Positions 47,249 through 55,217 of a stretch of DNA of 64,000 nucleotides are shown here, one piece after another. Positions within the stretch are counted from its first letter, which is position 1, and every line of letters begins with the position of its first letter. The stretch covers positions 632,147 to 696,146 of the forward strand of contig NZ_SJPW01000002.1 of the NCBI RefSeq assembly GCF_007860125.1, written 5' to 3'. Source of the stretch: Rubripirellula tenax (GTDB lineage: Bacteria; Planctomycetota; Planctomycetia; Pirellulales; Pirellulaceae). The notes under the pieces are model-generated. The model was not told the DNA's origin. It made no database searches and saw nothing but the letters and a program-made list of their open reading frames with translations. The position numbers and the translations under genes are program-made.

Positions 47249-48322
47249 CTACGGAGAGTCGATTTCCTCAACCGTCCACGAATTGACTACTAGGTCAGAG
47301 ACAAGATTTCGGTAACTCAGCCCCGTAGAGATGCTGGCCATGGCAACGAGTCCATCCTGATTCTCTCGACCGGGACGACCTGCCCCGGTCATATTCGGCT
47401 TTGCATTGAGGTCAAACATCAGCCAACGACCTTCATGGTCTTTCCTGCAATCAATCCGAATCGGTGCGCGAGCGTCGACGATGCCATATGCCAGCACGCA
47501 TGCTTGCATCAGCTCTTTCGTAGTCGCCGCCCGACACTCTCGGTTGTCGAAGACTCTGCTGTTTTTGGTCACTGCGACCGTACCATTGTAGGGTGCCACG
47601 CCAAATTCATGATTAAATCTTTGCACCGGAGGAAGGCACCACGGCGATTCAAAGTCACAGGCTTTCTCATGCAATGAAAACCTTCCAGGCGGCATGATAG
47701 TGACCGTGCATTCCTCGCCTGCAAGGAACGGCTCGAGTATCGCGATTGTCCCAAACGACCCCTGCGTGAGAAAATCGTCTACCGCCGCTCGCCATTGTTG
47801 GGCATCCAGAATCACGCGAACACCTTGACTGCCTCGCCCACGTACTGGCTTGATTACAACGGGAAATTCAATCGGCGTCTCATCTTTGCGAAGGTCGACG
47901 AGTCGACTGTCAACCACCGGACAGCCCGAGTGACGGAGTAGCTGATTCGTTTCGTACTTGTCATCGCATCGATGAACCATGCTGGGATGCTGCCCAACAA
48001 TCCGAACACGGTGTAGCCACTGTTCAATCGAATGGCCTTCATAGAGAACTGTGTTCAACCAAAGGCAATTGGCACCACGCGCTATCGCGTTATCGATTCC
48101 AATTTCAGAATCAGGAAAGGACCAGCCAGAGTCATCGTCTGGCCGAACACGACATTCAGTTACGATTTTGATTCCCATAGAACGCAGCGCAAACGCAATG
48201 TCAGCTCCACTGTCCCTATAGCCCCCAGGTTTCATCGGTTTCAATGTATTACCGATCCTTGGCGGTGGAACGGCCTGATGAAGTATTGCTACAACCAGTT
48301 CGTTAGCAGGGTTATGCGCCAT
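47249..48322 (-). CDS. ATP-grasp ligase, D-Ala-D-Ala ligase-like
   Basis: A 357-aa protein from ATG 48322 (the open frame extends to 48475 inside the dioxygenase gene). The ATP-grasp layout is clear: FPVVIKPVRGRGSQGVRVI (Lys and Gly-rich loop), EPFLAGEECTVTIMPPG, and metal-binding RIDCRKDHEGRWLMFDLNAKPNMTG. The N-terminal domain begins ELVVAILHQAV. Such enzymes join a carboxylate to an amine through an acylphosphate. It overlaps the dioxygenase gene by 11 nt, so the pair probably makes one small molecule or modifies a peptide. Substrate unknown. Confidence 0.82.
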   Translation of the reverse strand: MAHNPANELVVAILHQAVPPPRIGNTLKPMKPGGYRDSGADIAFALRSMGIKIVTECRVRPDDDSGWSFPDSEIGIDNAIARGANCLWLNTVLYEGHSIEQWLHRVRIVGQHPSMVHRCDDKYETNQLLRHSGCPVVDSRLVDLRKDETPIEFPVVIKPVRGRGSQGVRVILDAQQWRAAVDDFLTQGSFGTIAILEPFLAGEECTVTIMPPGRFSLHEKACDFESPWCLPPVQRFNHEFGVAPYNGTVAVTKNSRVFDNRECRAATTKELMQACVLAYGIVDARAPIRIDCRKDHEGRWLMFDLNAKPNMTGAGRPGRENQDGLVAMASISTGLSYRNLVSDLVVNSWTVEEIDSP

Positions 48323-49280
48323 GAGACGAACCTCCCACGGTCGGCCACTGCAATCGATCGCGAAATGGCAATGGCGATGAAACCGTTCGGTAGTCGTCGA
48401 CCGTTGCGTCTTCCAAGTAGCTCTGTTGCGTGGTCGCGCCAGATCGTGCAAATAGGTATTCGGTTTCTGCCGCAATCCAGATACGTCGCATCAGTCTCCC
48501 CTGCGGCGTGTCACCAACAATCGCCTTTCGACTATGCAGCATCCGGTGATTGTCAATGATGACCATATCGCCCGGTATCATTTCCACTTCGGTTTGGAAA
48601 CTCTCGTCTTGAAAATAACGTTCAACCAACTCCTCCACAGCAAACTTGCCGGCCGCATCAGCCCAAAGAAAATGGTCAGACCGAAACCGAACCTTGAGGC
48701 CCAAACTCCCGTAACCGAAGACTGGGAACTTTGTGCAGATACGACCGCCACGGCAAACAGACGCGACATCGAACCGGCGTAGTTCAGCGAACAATCCTGG
48801 TGACTCTGCTTGAATGGCTCGGGACACTGCCAAGCCATCGCAAAGGACTAGATTGCCACCAAACTGCGCCGGCCGGACACACTGAATAACTAGGCCGCGA
48901 GGAGGATTAACGCGCACAAAAACGTCACGGTCAATTTGCCGGATTTCGTCAAGATAACTTCCGTCGGTATGAAACGGAAAAGCGGCTATTCCCTGCCCGG
49001 CAAATTGCGCATCAGTGTTGCCGTTAGCTGGTGCTGATTCGATCTCGACCACCCCGTCGCTGGCCGACCGTTCGTGAAATTGAATATTTCCAAATTGGGT
49101 TGCCAACTCTGCCAATTGGTCGCGTTGGTGTCCCGCGCCTTGGACGACCGCATATCCGCACACTGCGATTTGGCTAGCGAGCAAACCAAGATCGATTGGC
49201 ACCGAGTCGCGATGCAAGGACAGCGACAACGGTGTGGGCTTCTTGCCGGTTGACTCCTGTAAGTTTGCGTCTTGAATCAT
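48312..49280 (-). CDS. TauD/TfdA-like Fe(II)/2-oxoglutarate dioxygenase
   Basis: A 322-aa enzyme starting at ATG 49280, with GGAG seven bases upstream. Iron ligands are His104 and Asp106 (FHTDGSY) and the distal His249 (DNHRMLHSR), and the 2-oxoglutarate arginine is in GRLMRRIWIA. This set is that of the gamma-butyrobetaine/TauD clan. It is followed by the overlapping ATP-grasp gene and is divergent from a TPR-type regulator. A hydroxylated amino acid then ligated by the ATP-grasp enzyme is a reasonable guess. Confidence 0.85.
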   Translation of the reverse strand: MIQDANLQESTGKKPTPLSLSLHRDSVPIDLGLLASQIAVCGYAVVQGAGHQRDQLAELATQFGNIQFHERSASDGVVEIESAPANGNTDAQFAGQGIAAFPFHTDGSYLDEIRQIDRDVFVRVNPPRGLVIQCVRPAQFGGNLVLCDGLAVSRAIQAESPGLFAELRRFDVASVCRGGRICTKFPVFGYGSLGLKVRFRSDHFLWADAAGKFAVEELVERYFQDESFQTEVEMIPGDMVIIDNHRMLHSRKAIVGDTPQGRLMRRIWIAAETEYLFARSGATTQQSYLEDATVDDYRTVSSPLPFRDRLQWPTVGGSSHGA

Positions 49281-49444
49281 AAATTATCTCCACGAAGACA
49301 AGATGAGTGATCTTTGGAGAATAGGCCAATTCGTAGCTAACAAGCGTTTGATTCGCTGTCGGGAAATTGACGGAAAAACATTCCATGTCCCGAAATTTGC
49401 CGAATTTGGAGTGAAGCCGTATCCTCGTATTGAGGGAATACTAG
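49281..49444. promoter_or_regulatory. Divergent control region of dioxygenase cluster and regulator
   Basis: This 164-bp region separates the two divergent starts. Near 49382-49411 are related AT-rich half-sites (CCCGAAATTTG, CCGAATTTGG), with a further GGGAAATTGACGG at about 49361-49373, candidate operators for the regulator. A good ribosome site (GAGGGA) lies 8 nt before the regulator ATG. Confidence 0.35.
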
Positions 49445-50659
49445 ATGTCTCAGATTAAAAAAAGCCGCGGGCGTCCGCCAACCGTCAAACCGATTCGTCT
49501 CGATTTACTACACGAGGCGCGGCAACACATCTTTGGTGACCTGAAGCTGACCGCCGTTTATCGGCGTCTGGCCGAGCAAGCTTCATGCGGAACCACTGCA
49601 GTTCGAGAAGCGTTCGCCGGAAAGGCATCTGACACCGTCCGACGCAAGCTCGAACGATGTCTTCAGTTACCGGAAGAGTCTCTCAGCTATTCTTCACTTA
49701 GCGCGGAAGATTTGTTAACGAGGATTCGAGCTTCGCGCTACACCCACAACGAATGGGTTCGACACCACGACGAAGACACCTTCAAGCAAAGAGCTGAAGA
49801 ATTGTGTCACCTTTCGCCGATGATTCAGGCGGCATTGGAGTTGCTAAGAGAGGGTCACTACGCTCTGAGTGAACAGTTTGAAGTACTTGACTCTGTCGAA
49901 TGGCACGTGACCTACAAGCATCTTCTGGAGGATTCCAAGCAGAGCGAATTACAAATCAACAACCTGATTGGGCAAGCTATCGAGGCAGCCAGTCGAATTT
50001 TGCTGTACTCCGATCTGGATGAGCATCGCAACGCACGCGCCACCGCACTTATTGCCGAGTTCTATCATTTGCATGTCCCGCCAAGTGGAGATGTTTGGAA
50101 ACGCGATGCGGTGACTCCCAAAGAGGCACGCGGTGCCTGCGCCTTCCACCGTAAATCGGATTTCTACTTTTCTGAGGCAAGCCGATGGGCAAGTAACAGC
50201 AACCCGCACTACGATTTCCGGCGGCTTGTGGAAGCTGAGGCGCAAACGCGATTGCTTGCGAAGGCAAACCTTGTGAATGAGGCAATTGAGCAACTGGCAA
50301 TCGCAGAAACGCTCGCACTTCAGATTCCGGTACAAGCAGTCCAAGCTGATATCCTCGTTTTGAAAGCGATGATTGAACGAGCCAAGCACAACGATCTTTC
50401 AGCAATCCGCCACACGAAGCTCGCAATTGATCTATACGAGGATGAACTGGGCAACGAACACCATTATCCCCAGTCGCTTCGCCTATATCTTGCCAAGAAC
50501 TATCCCAATGAAAGCACCGAAGACGAGCTGTCGCAGGGACTCGATTTCTTCAGTCGTTCCGTCATGGCAACTCATTGGAACGTTGACTTGGCTGACCTGC
50601 CAACGCGAATTGACAATCGCAAGTCGGTTTCTTTCCCTCGTAGGAAGAAGCCAAAATAG
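49445..50659 (+). CDS. HTH/TPR-type transcriptional regulator candidate
   Basis: A 404-aa protein. The N-terminus (KKSRGRPPTVKPIRLDLL, an AT-hook-like start) leads into a possible HTH at residues 35-80 (LTAVYRRLAEQASCGTTAVREAFAG). From about residue 95 it is helical with TPR-like repeats (EAIEQLAIAETLALQIPVQAV, then AIRHTKLAIDLYEDELG). HTH-plus-TPR regulators often bind peptide signals. Divergence from the dioxygenase/ATP-grasp pair suggests it controls that pair, perhaps in response to its product. Confidence 0.6.
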   Translation: MSQIKKSRGRPPTVKPIRLDLLHEARQHIFGDLKLTAVYRRLAEQASCGTTAVREAFAGKASDTVRRKLERCLQLPEESLSYSSLSAEDLLTRIRASRYTHNEWVRHHDEDTFKQRAEELCHLSPMIQAALELLREGHYALSEQFEVLDSVEWHVTYKHLLEDSKQSELQINNLIGQAIEAASRILLYSDLDEHRNARATALIAEFYHLHVPPSGDVWKRDAVTPKEARGACAFHRKSDFYFSEASRWASNSNPHYDFRRLVEAEAQTRLLAKANLVNEAIEQLAIAETLALQIPVQAVQADILVLKAMIERAKHNDLSAIRHTKLAIDLYEDELGNEHHYPQSLRLYLAKNYPNESTEDELSQGLDFFSRSVMATHWNVDLADLPTRIDNRKSVSFPRRKKPK

Positions 50660-50839
50660 CCGTTCTCATCTAACTGTATCGCGTGCTTTTTTTGCCCTGT
50701 AGTACCTCTTGTCGAAAAAGACGATCATTCGCATCTTGCTGAGCGAAACCGTCCTACTCGAAAATGGGGAGTGTAACGGAGTAACCCCTCTCGTCATGGC
50801 ATCCCTCAGTAGATGCATCGTGCATCCTTCGCAAAAGTC

Positions 50840-51109
50840 TCAGCGGATCGAGAGCAGCCCTTCGTTCTGGATTCGCTGTAGTTCGGTGTGCGAGATCATC
50901 CATTCTTTTGATCGCCCGCGCCCGCAAGGTCGTTTCTCTGCATGGATGCGGTACAGGCGGCACCATTCGCGGACGGTAAATTCGGCACGCCCCAGAATGT
51001 TGGCGACTTCGGAAGTCGTATAGAAATCCTTCACTTTTTCTTGCTGCACCAGCGAACTAAGCAACGTTTCGATTCGTTCGAGCCGTGCGACCACATCGGT
51101 CTCATTCAT
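50840..51109 (-). CDS. Small HTH (MerR/excisionase-like) protein
   Basis: An 89-aa protein from ATG 51109 with GGAAA six bases upstream. Residues 1-25 form a coiled helix (VVARLERIETLLSSLVQQEK). Then comes FYTTSEVANILGRAEFTVREWCRLYRI, a classic helix_turn_helix_17/excisionase motif, followed by a basic GRGRSKEWMISHTELQRI wing. It could serve as the excisionase or regulator of the island, although it is 15 kb from the integrase. Confidence 0.75.
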   Translation of the reverse strand: MNETDVVARLERIETLLSSLVQQEKVKDFYTTSEVANILGRAEFTVREWCRLYRIHAEKRPCGRGRSKEWMISHTELQRIQNEGLLSIR

Positions 51110-51615
51110 GTTGGATTTCCTTTCAATGGCGGGCGAACCCTTCTGAGTTGTCACTGCATGTTGATAAGCAATCAGATTTGTGATTCGACATGCTAGACAG
51201 ACTCTTTGTAACAACAAAGAAAGTGGCGATTGCGATGGCACGCGAAACTGGCGATACCCTTTCCCTTTCGCCGGTTTTCACGGGGCAACTCTCGTTGTTT
51301 AATCTGACACCTACACCAACTCGGCATAGCGACGAAGTCGATGGCACATTGAATAACCGTGTGGTCTTTCGCCTTGCCTCTGCTTCGGTCGCTCATCACA
51401 GCAACGCTTACGCCAGACTTCGTCTGTCTTTCGCCTTGCCGTTGCTCGCCGCTCTCTTCGCATGCTGCGCGAAAGGCAAACAAAGATTTTTGAATTGTTT
51501 TCTTCCGAGCGGGCCTTCAGCAGGAGTGAAAGGCCACTCGGAAGGAAAACAATTTGCCTTCGGCGGGTGGCCGTTGGAAGCAACGGGCAGCATGCCCATC
51601 ATTGGAGACACCACC
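51110..51615. other. Intergenic region between divergent small genes, with large hairpin
   Basis: About 500 bases without a convincing gene. An open frame runs through to the gene at 51616, but its N-terminal 140 residues lack protein character. The main structure is the hairpin at 51493-51554. Several shorter inverted repeats (CAGAC-TTC-GTCTG at about 51413-51423) precede it. The region separates the HTH gene (minus) from the 103-aa gene (plus). Confidence 0.5.
51493..51554. repeat. Long imperfect hairpin
   Basis: The arms 51493-51518 and 51528-51554 pair over about 25 bp with few mismatches (AATTGTTTTC against GAAAACAATT at the base). The loop is 9 nt. It lies 61 bp before the start of the 103-aa gene. 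No T-run follows, so it is not a simple terminator. Confidence 0.65.
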
Positions 51616-51927
51616 ATGGATAAGAACGCAAAGCACGAGAATATCAATGGAATAATCGAGATCACAAAGTTCTCGCTTGGGGCGTTAGGGGCGACACCGG
51701 GCGCGCTAGAGCACCTGGAAGAGCAAGAGCTCTATGATCTGGTGCAACGCCACGCATCGGGCGATTGGGGGAATTGCAGTGAACATGACCGCGAAGCCAA
51801 CGAAGATGCAATTCGGACCGGAGCACGGATATTCTCGATCTACCAAAGCAAATCAGGCGAAAAGATCTGGATCATTACGGAAGCTAGCCGGGCCTCGACG
51901 ACCGTACTGCTGCCAAGTGACTATTGA
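51616..51927 (+). CDS. Small hypothetical protein
   Basis: A 103-aa soluble protein from ATG 51616, with GGAGA eight bases upstream. It includes ALEHLEEQELYDLVQRHASGDWG and a C-terminal strand-rich part, IFSIYQSKSGEKIWIITEAS. This last pattern resembles small plasmid and ICE proteins of unknown role. The upstream part of the open frame was rejected. A terminator follows at 51935-51956. Confidence 0.7.
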   Translation: MDKNAKHENINGIIEITKFSLGALGATPGALEHLEEQELYDLVQRHASGDWGNCSEHDREANEDAIRTGARIFSIYQSKSGEKIWIITEASRASTTVLLPSDY

Positions 51928-51934
51928 CCAAACT

Positions 51935-51956
51935 GCCGGGCGTCGTGCCCGGCTTT
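51935..51956 (+). terminator. Intrinsic terminator
   Basis: Perfect 7-bp arms GCCGGGC (51935-51941) and GCCCGGC (51947-51953), followed by TTTA. It lies 7 bp after the stop of the 103-aa gene. The T-run is short, so termination may be partial. Confidence 0.65.
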
Positions 51957-51978
51957 ACTGTTCAATCATGGCGATGTT

Positions 51979-52206
51979 TCATCCGCCTTGATTCTTCGCG
52001 AATATCCAGTCGTGGGCTTTCGCCGCAACCTTTTCGATTAGTGGCAAGTCATCTCGCCCGAAACGTGTCGACTCGACCCAACTGTCACCATTCTTGAAAA
52101 GCCGCGTCAACGTCGTCGTGTATCGGCATCCCTGTTTCGTCTGGTTCTCCCAGACAGTCGCCTTGATTAGGCCCATCCGAAATTCGATCACTGGTGGTTT
52201 GCTCAT
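51979..52206 (-). CDS. Small hypothetical protein
   Basis: A 75-aa protein from ATG 52206. The sequence begins KPPVIEFRMGLIKATVWENQ and ends DLPLIEKVAAKAHDWIFA, a strand-rich domain followed by a helix. I have seen similar small proteins in planctomycete mobile DNA, but know no function. Its 5' part overlaps the end of the zinc-ribbon gene by 122 nt in another frame. Confidence 0.65.
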   Translation of the reverse strand: MSKPPVIEFRMGLIKATVWENQTKQGCRYTTTLTRLFKNGDSWVESTRFGRDDLPLIEKVAAKAHDWIFAKNQGG

Positions 52207-52363
52207 TGTCTATTTTCTCGTCGTCTGAAATTAGGTAATCCGGCAATCCGCGAACGGCTGCCGGGTGAAGTTTGCCGCACGGTGGACACCGCATCGGCTG
52301 AAACGGGGCAAACCATTTGCTCCCGCACCGCTCGCAGGACGCGATGAACCAATCAGCTTTCAT
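52085..52363 (-). CDS. Small zinc-ribbon-like protein
   Basis: A 92-aa frame from ATG 52363, overlapping the MT-A70-like gene end by 11 nt. Four cysteines in CERCGSKW ... RCPPCGKLH form a zinc ribbon at residues 10-32. The rest is acidic and disordered. Its last 40 codons overlap the next gene in a different frame, so the true 3' part is uncertain, but the Cys pattern argues that the N-terminal part is coding. Confidence 0.5.
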   Translation of the reverse strand: MKADWFIASCERCGSKWFAPFQPMRCPPCGKLHPAAVRGLPDYLISDDEKIDNEQTTSDRISDGPNQGDCLGEPDETGMPIHDDVDAAFQEW

Positions 52364-53408
52364 CGTCGACCTGACAGCACTGCCATCCGCGAGCAGTCTT
52401 ATTCGCAAAAAGCTCGACGTAGGGTCCGGGGCTGACGGCCTCGACCAGATCGCGGACGGCGGAGGGCTTACCGCCATTTCGTGGCTTGTTCGCCTTGATC
52501 CAGCTATGGACGGTCTTATCTTGGAATGGGCAATCACCTCGGACACCGAGCATCAACAGCTCGTGAGCGCGACGCCAATACGGGCCCGGGCCGCGTTTGG
52601 GCCTAATCCAAACGAGAATATCTTGCGGCTTGAACCCCCATGCCTCGACCACACGATGAGCCGCCGCGCACTGCTCATTGCTGGTCCACAAATGAAGGTG
52701 TGCATTCTCGGCGGCAAGATCACCGATCGGCAATCCACACAACTGATCAATGCTCAGCGTTCCCTCTCCGTCCCCCGTCGCTGGTGGTGCAGCATAGATG
52801 CAACCAAACTTAGCTCCCGATGCAAGGACCTCACTCAGCGTTGCTGGCGGCAGCCAATCATTTTCCGTCGCGGACTTTCCACCCTTTCCAGGACCACGAA
52901 TCGTTCTTGCGTAGCGAAGCGCCTCGGCGGTCGTTAGTTCGACACGACGAACGGTGAATTGCCCGATGAAGTCATCAAACAGGGTTTCGGGGACCGCCGC
53001 GAGCAGTTGCCAACGCGACGATTGATCCTTCGAGATTCCCAAGTCCTCTAGCGTTCTTCGGTCGGCACTTTGGTCACTGCGCCGGTCGCCTCCGTGCAGT
53101 TTCATTTCCGCGAGCATCTCGCCAGCTTTTCGCTCCGCTCGAAGCTTGAGTTCCGCGGCTTTGTTTTGGACCTCGAGCCCGAGACCTACGCTCTCGATGT
53201 ACTTGCGAACGGCCTCGGCGCGGTCTCGGACCTCTTTGATGTCTTCGACCCTCGACACGACCGCCAACGCTTGCTGCACTCCGTTGAGTGCAATTAGCTG
53301 TGCTGACGCCGCGTCATTGTGGTCGCTCGTAGCAGCGACTTCTCGACCCTCTTGCTTCGGTTCCGACTGCGATTGGTCGGAACTCTCTTCTTTCGTGAAG
53401 AGTCCCAT
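52353..53408 (-). CDS. MT-A70-like protein with degenerate catalytic motif
   Basis: A 351-aa protein from ATG 53408 (AAAGG seven bases upstream; the longer frame to 53774 was rejected). Residues 25-180 are a helical ParB/plasmid-type region (RAEAVRKYIESVGLGLEVQN, then LRAERKAGEMLAEMKLHGG). The C-terminal 170 residues match the MT-A70 adenine methyltransferase fold (LPIGDLAAENAHLHLWTSNEQ, HELLMLGVRGDCPFQD, VSPGPYVELFANK). The catalytic DPPW is replaced by AAPPA, so methyltransferase activity is doubtful. Together with the zinc-ribbon gene it forms a minus-strand unit. Confidence 0.75.
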   Translation of the reverse strand: MGLFTKEESSDQSQSEPKQEGREVAATSDHNDAASAQLIALNGVQQALAVVSRVEDIKEVRDRAEAVRKYIESVGLGLEVQNKAAELKLRAERKAGEMLAEMKLHGGDRRSDQSADRRTLEDLGISKDQSSRWQLLAAVPETLFDDFIGQFTVRRVELTTAEALRYARTIRGPGKGGKSATENDWLPPATLSEVLASGAKFGCIYAAPPATGDGEGTLSIDQLCGLPIGDLAAENAHLHLWTSNEQCAAAHRVVEAWGFKPQDILVWIRPKRGPGPYWRRAHELLMLGVRGDCPFQDKTVHSWIKANKPRNGGKPSAVRDLVEAVSPGPYVELFANKTARGWQCCQVDDES

Positions 53409-53640
53409 GCGATTGCCTTTTGTTAGGAACAAACTGATTCGCCAACGGTTGGCGATTACCCTGACTATTGAAAACTCAAAACAGCCAATCGCGAAGAAAG
53501 TGGACGTTGTGATGGCACGTCCACTGCAAGTTCGGTTGTCGTCGACGTTGATTTTCACGACGAATACAGCCGTACGAGACCTGACACCCTTTCCGATTTG
53601 ATTCGTCAAGCATGTGAGGCAAATCCTGTAGAGTTTGGGG

Positions 53641-53850
53641 GCGTTCCTCGGTCGGTGCAGGAGCCACACGGGTACGTCATTTCCGCTTCGCGGAAAATGA
53701 CCGTCATGCGTTTCCGCGTCGCGGAAAACGCACGCCGCCCTCTGCCATGCTGCTCGCTCGGCCGCAAGGTCCACTCCGCTGCGCTCCGTTCTCCACCTTG
53801 CCCCCGGCTCGACAGCAAGTCAGGTGTCTCCTGCACCGACCGAGGAACGC
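53641..53850. repeat. 210-bp element bounded by perfect 23-bp inverted repeats
   Basis: The ends 53641-53663 and 53828-53850 are exact reverse complements over 23 bp (CCTCGGTCGGTGCAGG against CCTGCACCGACCGAGG in the middle part). Inside are two sister hairpins, 53677-53700 and 53709-53730, each with TTTCCGC against GCGGAAAA and the same extra A in the 3' arm, and a third at about 53769-53803. No gene lies within the 486-bp gap 53409-53894. No target-site duplication is obvious. Confidence 0.8.
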
Positions 53851-53894
53851 TTCGGAAACAGTGCTAAGAATGAACCAACAAATGGAGACACGCC

Positions 53895-54254
53895 ATGTTG
53901 AAAAGAAAGAAGGCTCAGCCAACCGCTCAGCCCCAACGAAACGAAACTTTAGATTTCGAGGAGAACCGCCCACTCAAGCAACGAATTTACGGGAGCGTAA
54001 TCACAAGAATCTGGAAGAACGAAAGTATCACGGGAGAAATCAGCTACACGTTTTCCCAAAACCGAATCTACGAGAGATATGGCGAGGAGCGGCTCGCCAA
54101 AAGCTTCCGCCCGAGTGACTTCCCGGACGTTATTCGTGGTTGCGAATGGATTGCGGGATTCGCCAAGGTGCCCGCGCAAGATAAGACGCCCGCAAGCACG
54201 CGCCCCGAGCTGCGAGTACATCGCACACAAACACGACGAACAGGAGGTCAATAA
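53895..54254 (+). CDS. Hypothetical protein
   Basis: A 119-aa basic protein from ATG 53895, with GGAGA about 5 bases upstream. The centre (IYGSVITRIWKNESITGEISYTF) is strand-rich, with RLAKSFRPSDFPDVIRGCEWI after it. The last 30 residues are polar. It overlaps the next start by one or more bases (TAATG). No family recognised. Confidence 0.6.
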   Translation: MLKRKKAQPTAQPQRNETLDFEENRPLKQRIYGSVITRIWKNESITGEISYTFSQNRIYERYGEERLAKSFRPSDFPDVIRGCEWIAGFAKVPAQDKTPASTRPELRVHRTQTRRTGGQ

Positions 54255-54523
54255 TGAACTGGACAGCGGATGACTATCAGATTGAAGCGACGAGTTTCGG
54301 TTGCGTTGTTGTCGGAATGCGGCGGCAAACACCAAGCTCAGAAATCGAAATTGGCATGTTTCGAGATGAGAGCCTTGCTGGTGAAACGTCACGCTTCTTC
54401 AAAGCGAGCGACACCCGCGACATCGCACTCGCAGTCGCTTGGGTCGAATTGACGACTCGGAAGTGGCGACGAGAAAACGACGCCTTAGCCGACATGGAAA
54501 TTAATAACGCTACGAAGCAATAG
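54254..54523 (+). CDS. Hypothetical protein
   Basis: An 89-aa protein starting at ATG 54254 directly at the stop of the previous gene (TAATG), so translation is coupled. It has a beta-rich first half (YQIEATSFGCVVVGMRR) and a helix (DIALAVAWVELTTRKWRREN). No family recognised. Confidence 0.6.
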   Translation: MNWTADDYQIEATSFGCVVVGMRRQTPSSEIEIGMFRDESLAGETSRFFKASDTRDIALAVAWVELTTRKWRRENDALADMEINNATKQ

Positions 54524-54540
54524 ACACGGAGACAAAAAAC

Positions 54541-55080
54541 ATGAGCATGACAGTCAGAGAGAAAGAGCATTGGAAAGAGAGAATTGGAAAACGCATCGAG
54601 TCAACGATCGCGCGGATCGTTGCCGAACGCGATCCGAGCTACTTGGAAACGATCGAAACAAGAGCGGAAGAGTTGGCGCAACAGCGGCTTGGGCTTGACG
54701 AAACAGTGAAGCGAGCCGAAGAAATCGACGCAACAATCGAGCGGCTGAAGGAAGAAAGGGTGGAGCATCTAAAACGCAATGCCTCCCGATTGAGTGGGCG
54801 AACCGTCAGCAGCATCGCCGACAGGGGCGAGTGGGTCGCAAAGGGTATCATCGACAAACGCATGGAGTCACAGCAAAAGTTGGAGAAGCGTCGGCTAATG
54901 GAAAGCGATGAGCTTGGAAAGCTGATTTTGGCGTTGCTGGATGAGCAAGACGCAATGCTTGATACCGTTTGGCTCGCAACCTCACCACGTCAAATTCGCG
55001 ACCTTTGGGAAAGTGTCTCGCGTCTGCTAAACGAGCAGACAACGTCCCTCCAAGAAGGTGTCCTTGCTGAGACTGAATGA
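54541..55080 (+). CDS. Helical hypothetical protein
   Basis: A 179-aa highly charged, almost all-helical protein with a coiled coil at about residues 30-75 (RAEELAQQRLGLDETVKRAE). The start is ATG 54541, 17 bp after the previous gene, with CGGAGA upstream. It is the last gene of a three-gene plus-strand unit ending at the terminator 55087-55118. No family recognised. Confidence 0.65.
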   Translation: MSMTVREKEHWKERIGKRIESTIARIVAERDPSYLETIETRAEELAQQRLGLDETVKRAEEIDATIERLKEERVEHLKRNASRLSGRTVSSIADRGEWVAKGIIDKRMESQQKLEKRRLMESDELGKLILALLDEQDAMLDTVWLATSPRQIRDLWESVSRLLNEQTTSLQEGVLAETE

Positions 55081-55086
55081 CGGACA

Positions 55087-55118
55087 GCCGGAGGCGACAT
55101 CGTCGCTTCCGGCCTTTT
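55087..55118 (+). terminator. Intrinsic terminator
   Basis: Arms 55087-55098 (GCCGGAGGCGAC) and 55102-55113 (GTCGCTTCCGGC) form a 12-bp stem with one G-T pair and a 3-nt loop, followed by CTTTT. It lies 6 bp after the stop of the helical-protein gene. Confidence 0.85.
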
Positions 55119-55217
55119 ACTACTAACAAACGAACAATCGAGTTCTGCAGCGTAAGCAGCGAGCCTAAGCAACGAATAGAGTGCAGTCGGAACCGTGCAA
55201 TTTTTCGACAAGAGCGC

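Noticed and set aside
51190-51615. N-terminal extension of the 103-aa protein
   Set aside because: The extra residues are low-complexity translation of hairpin DNA; a good ribosome site precedes 51616.
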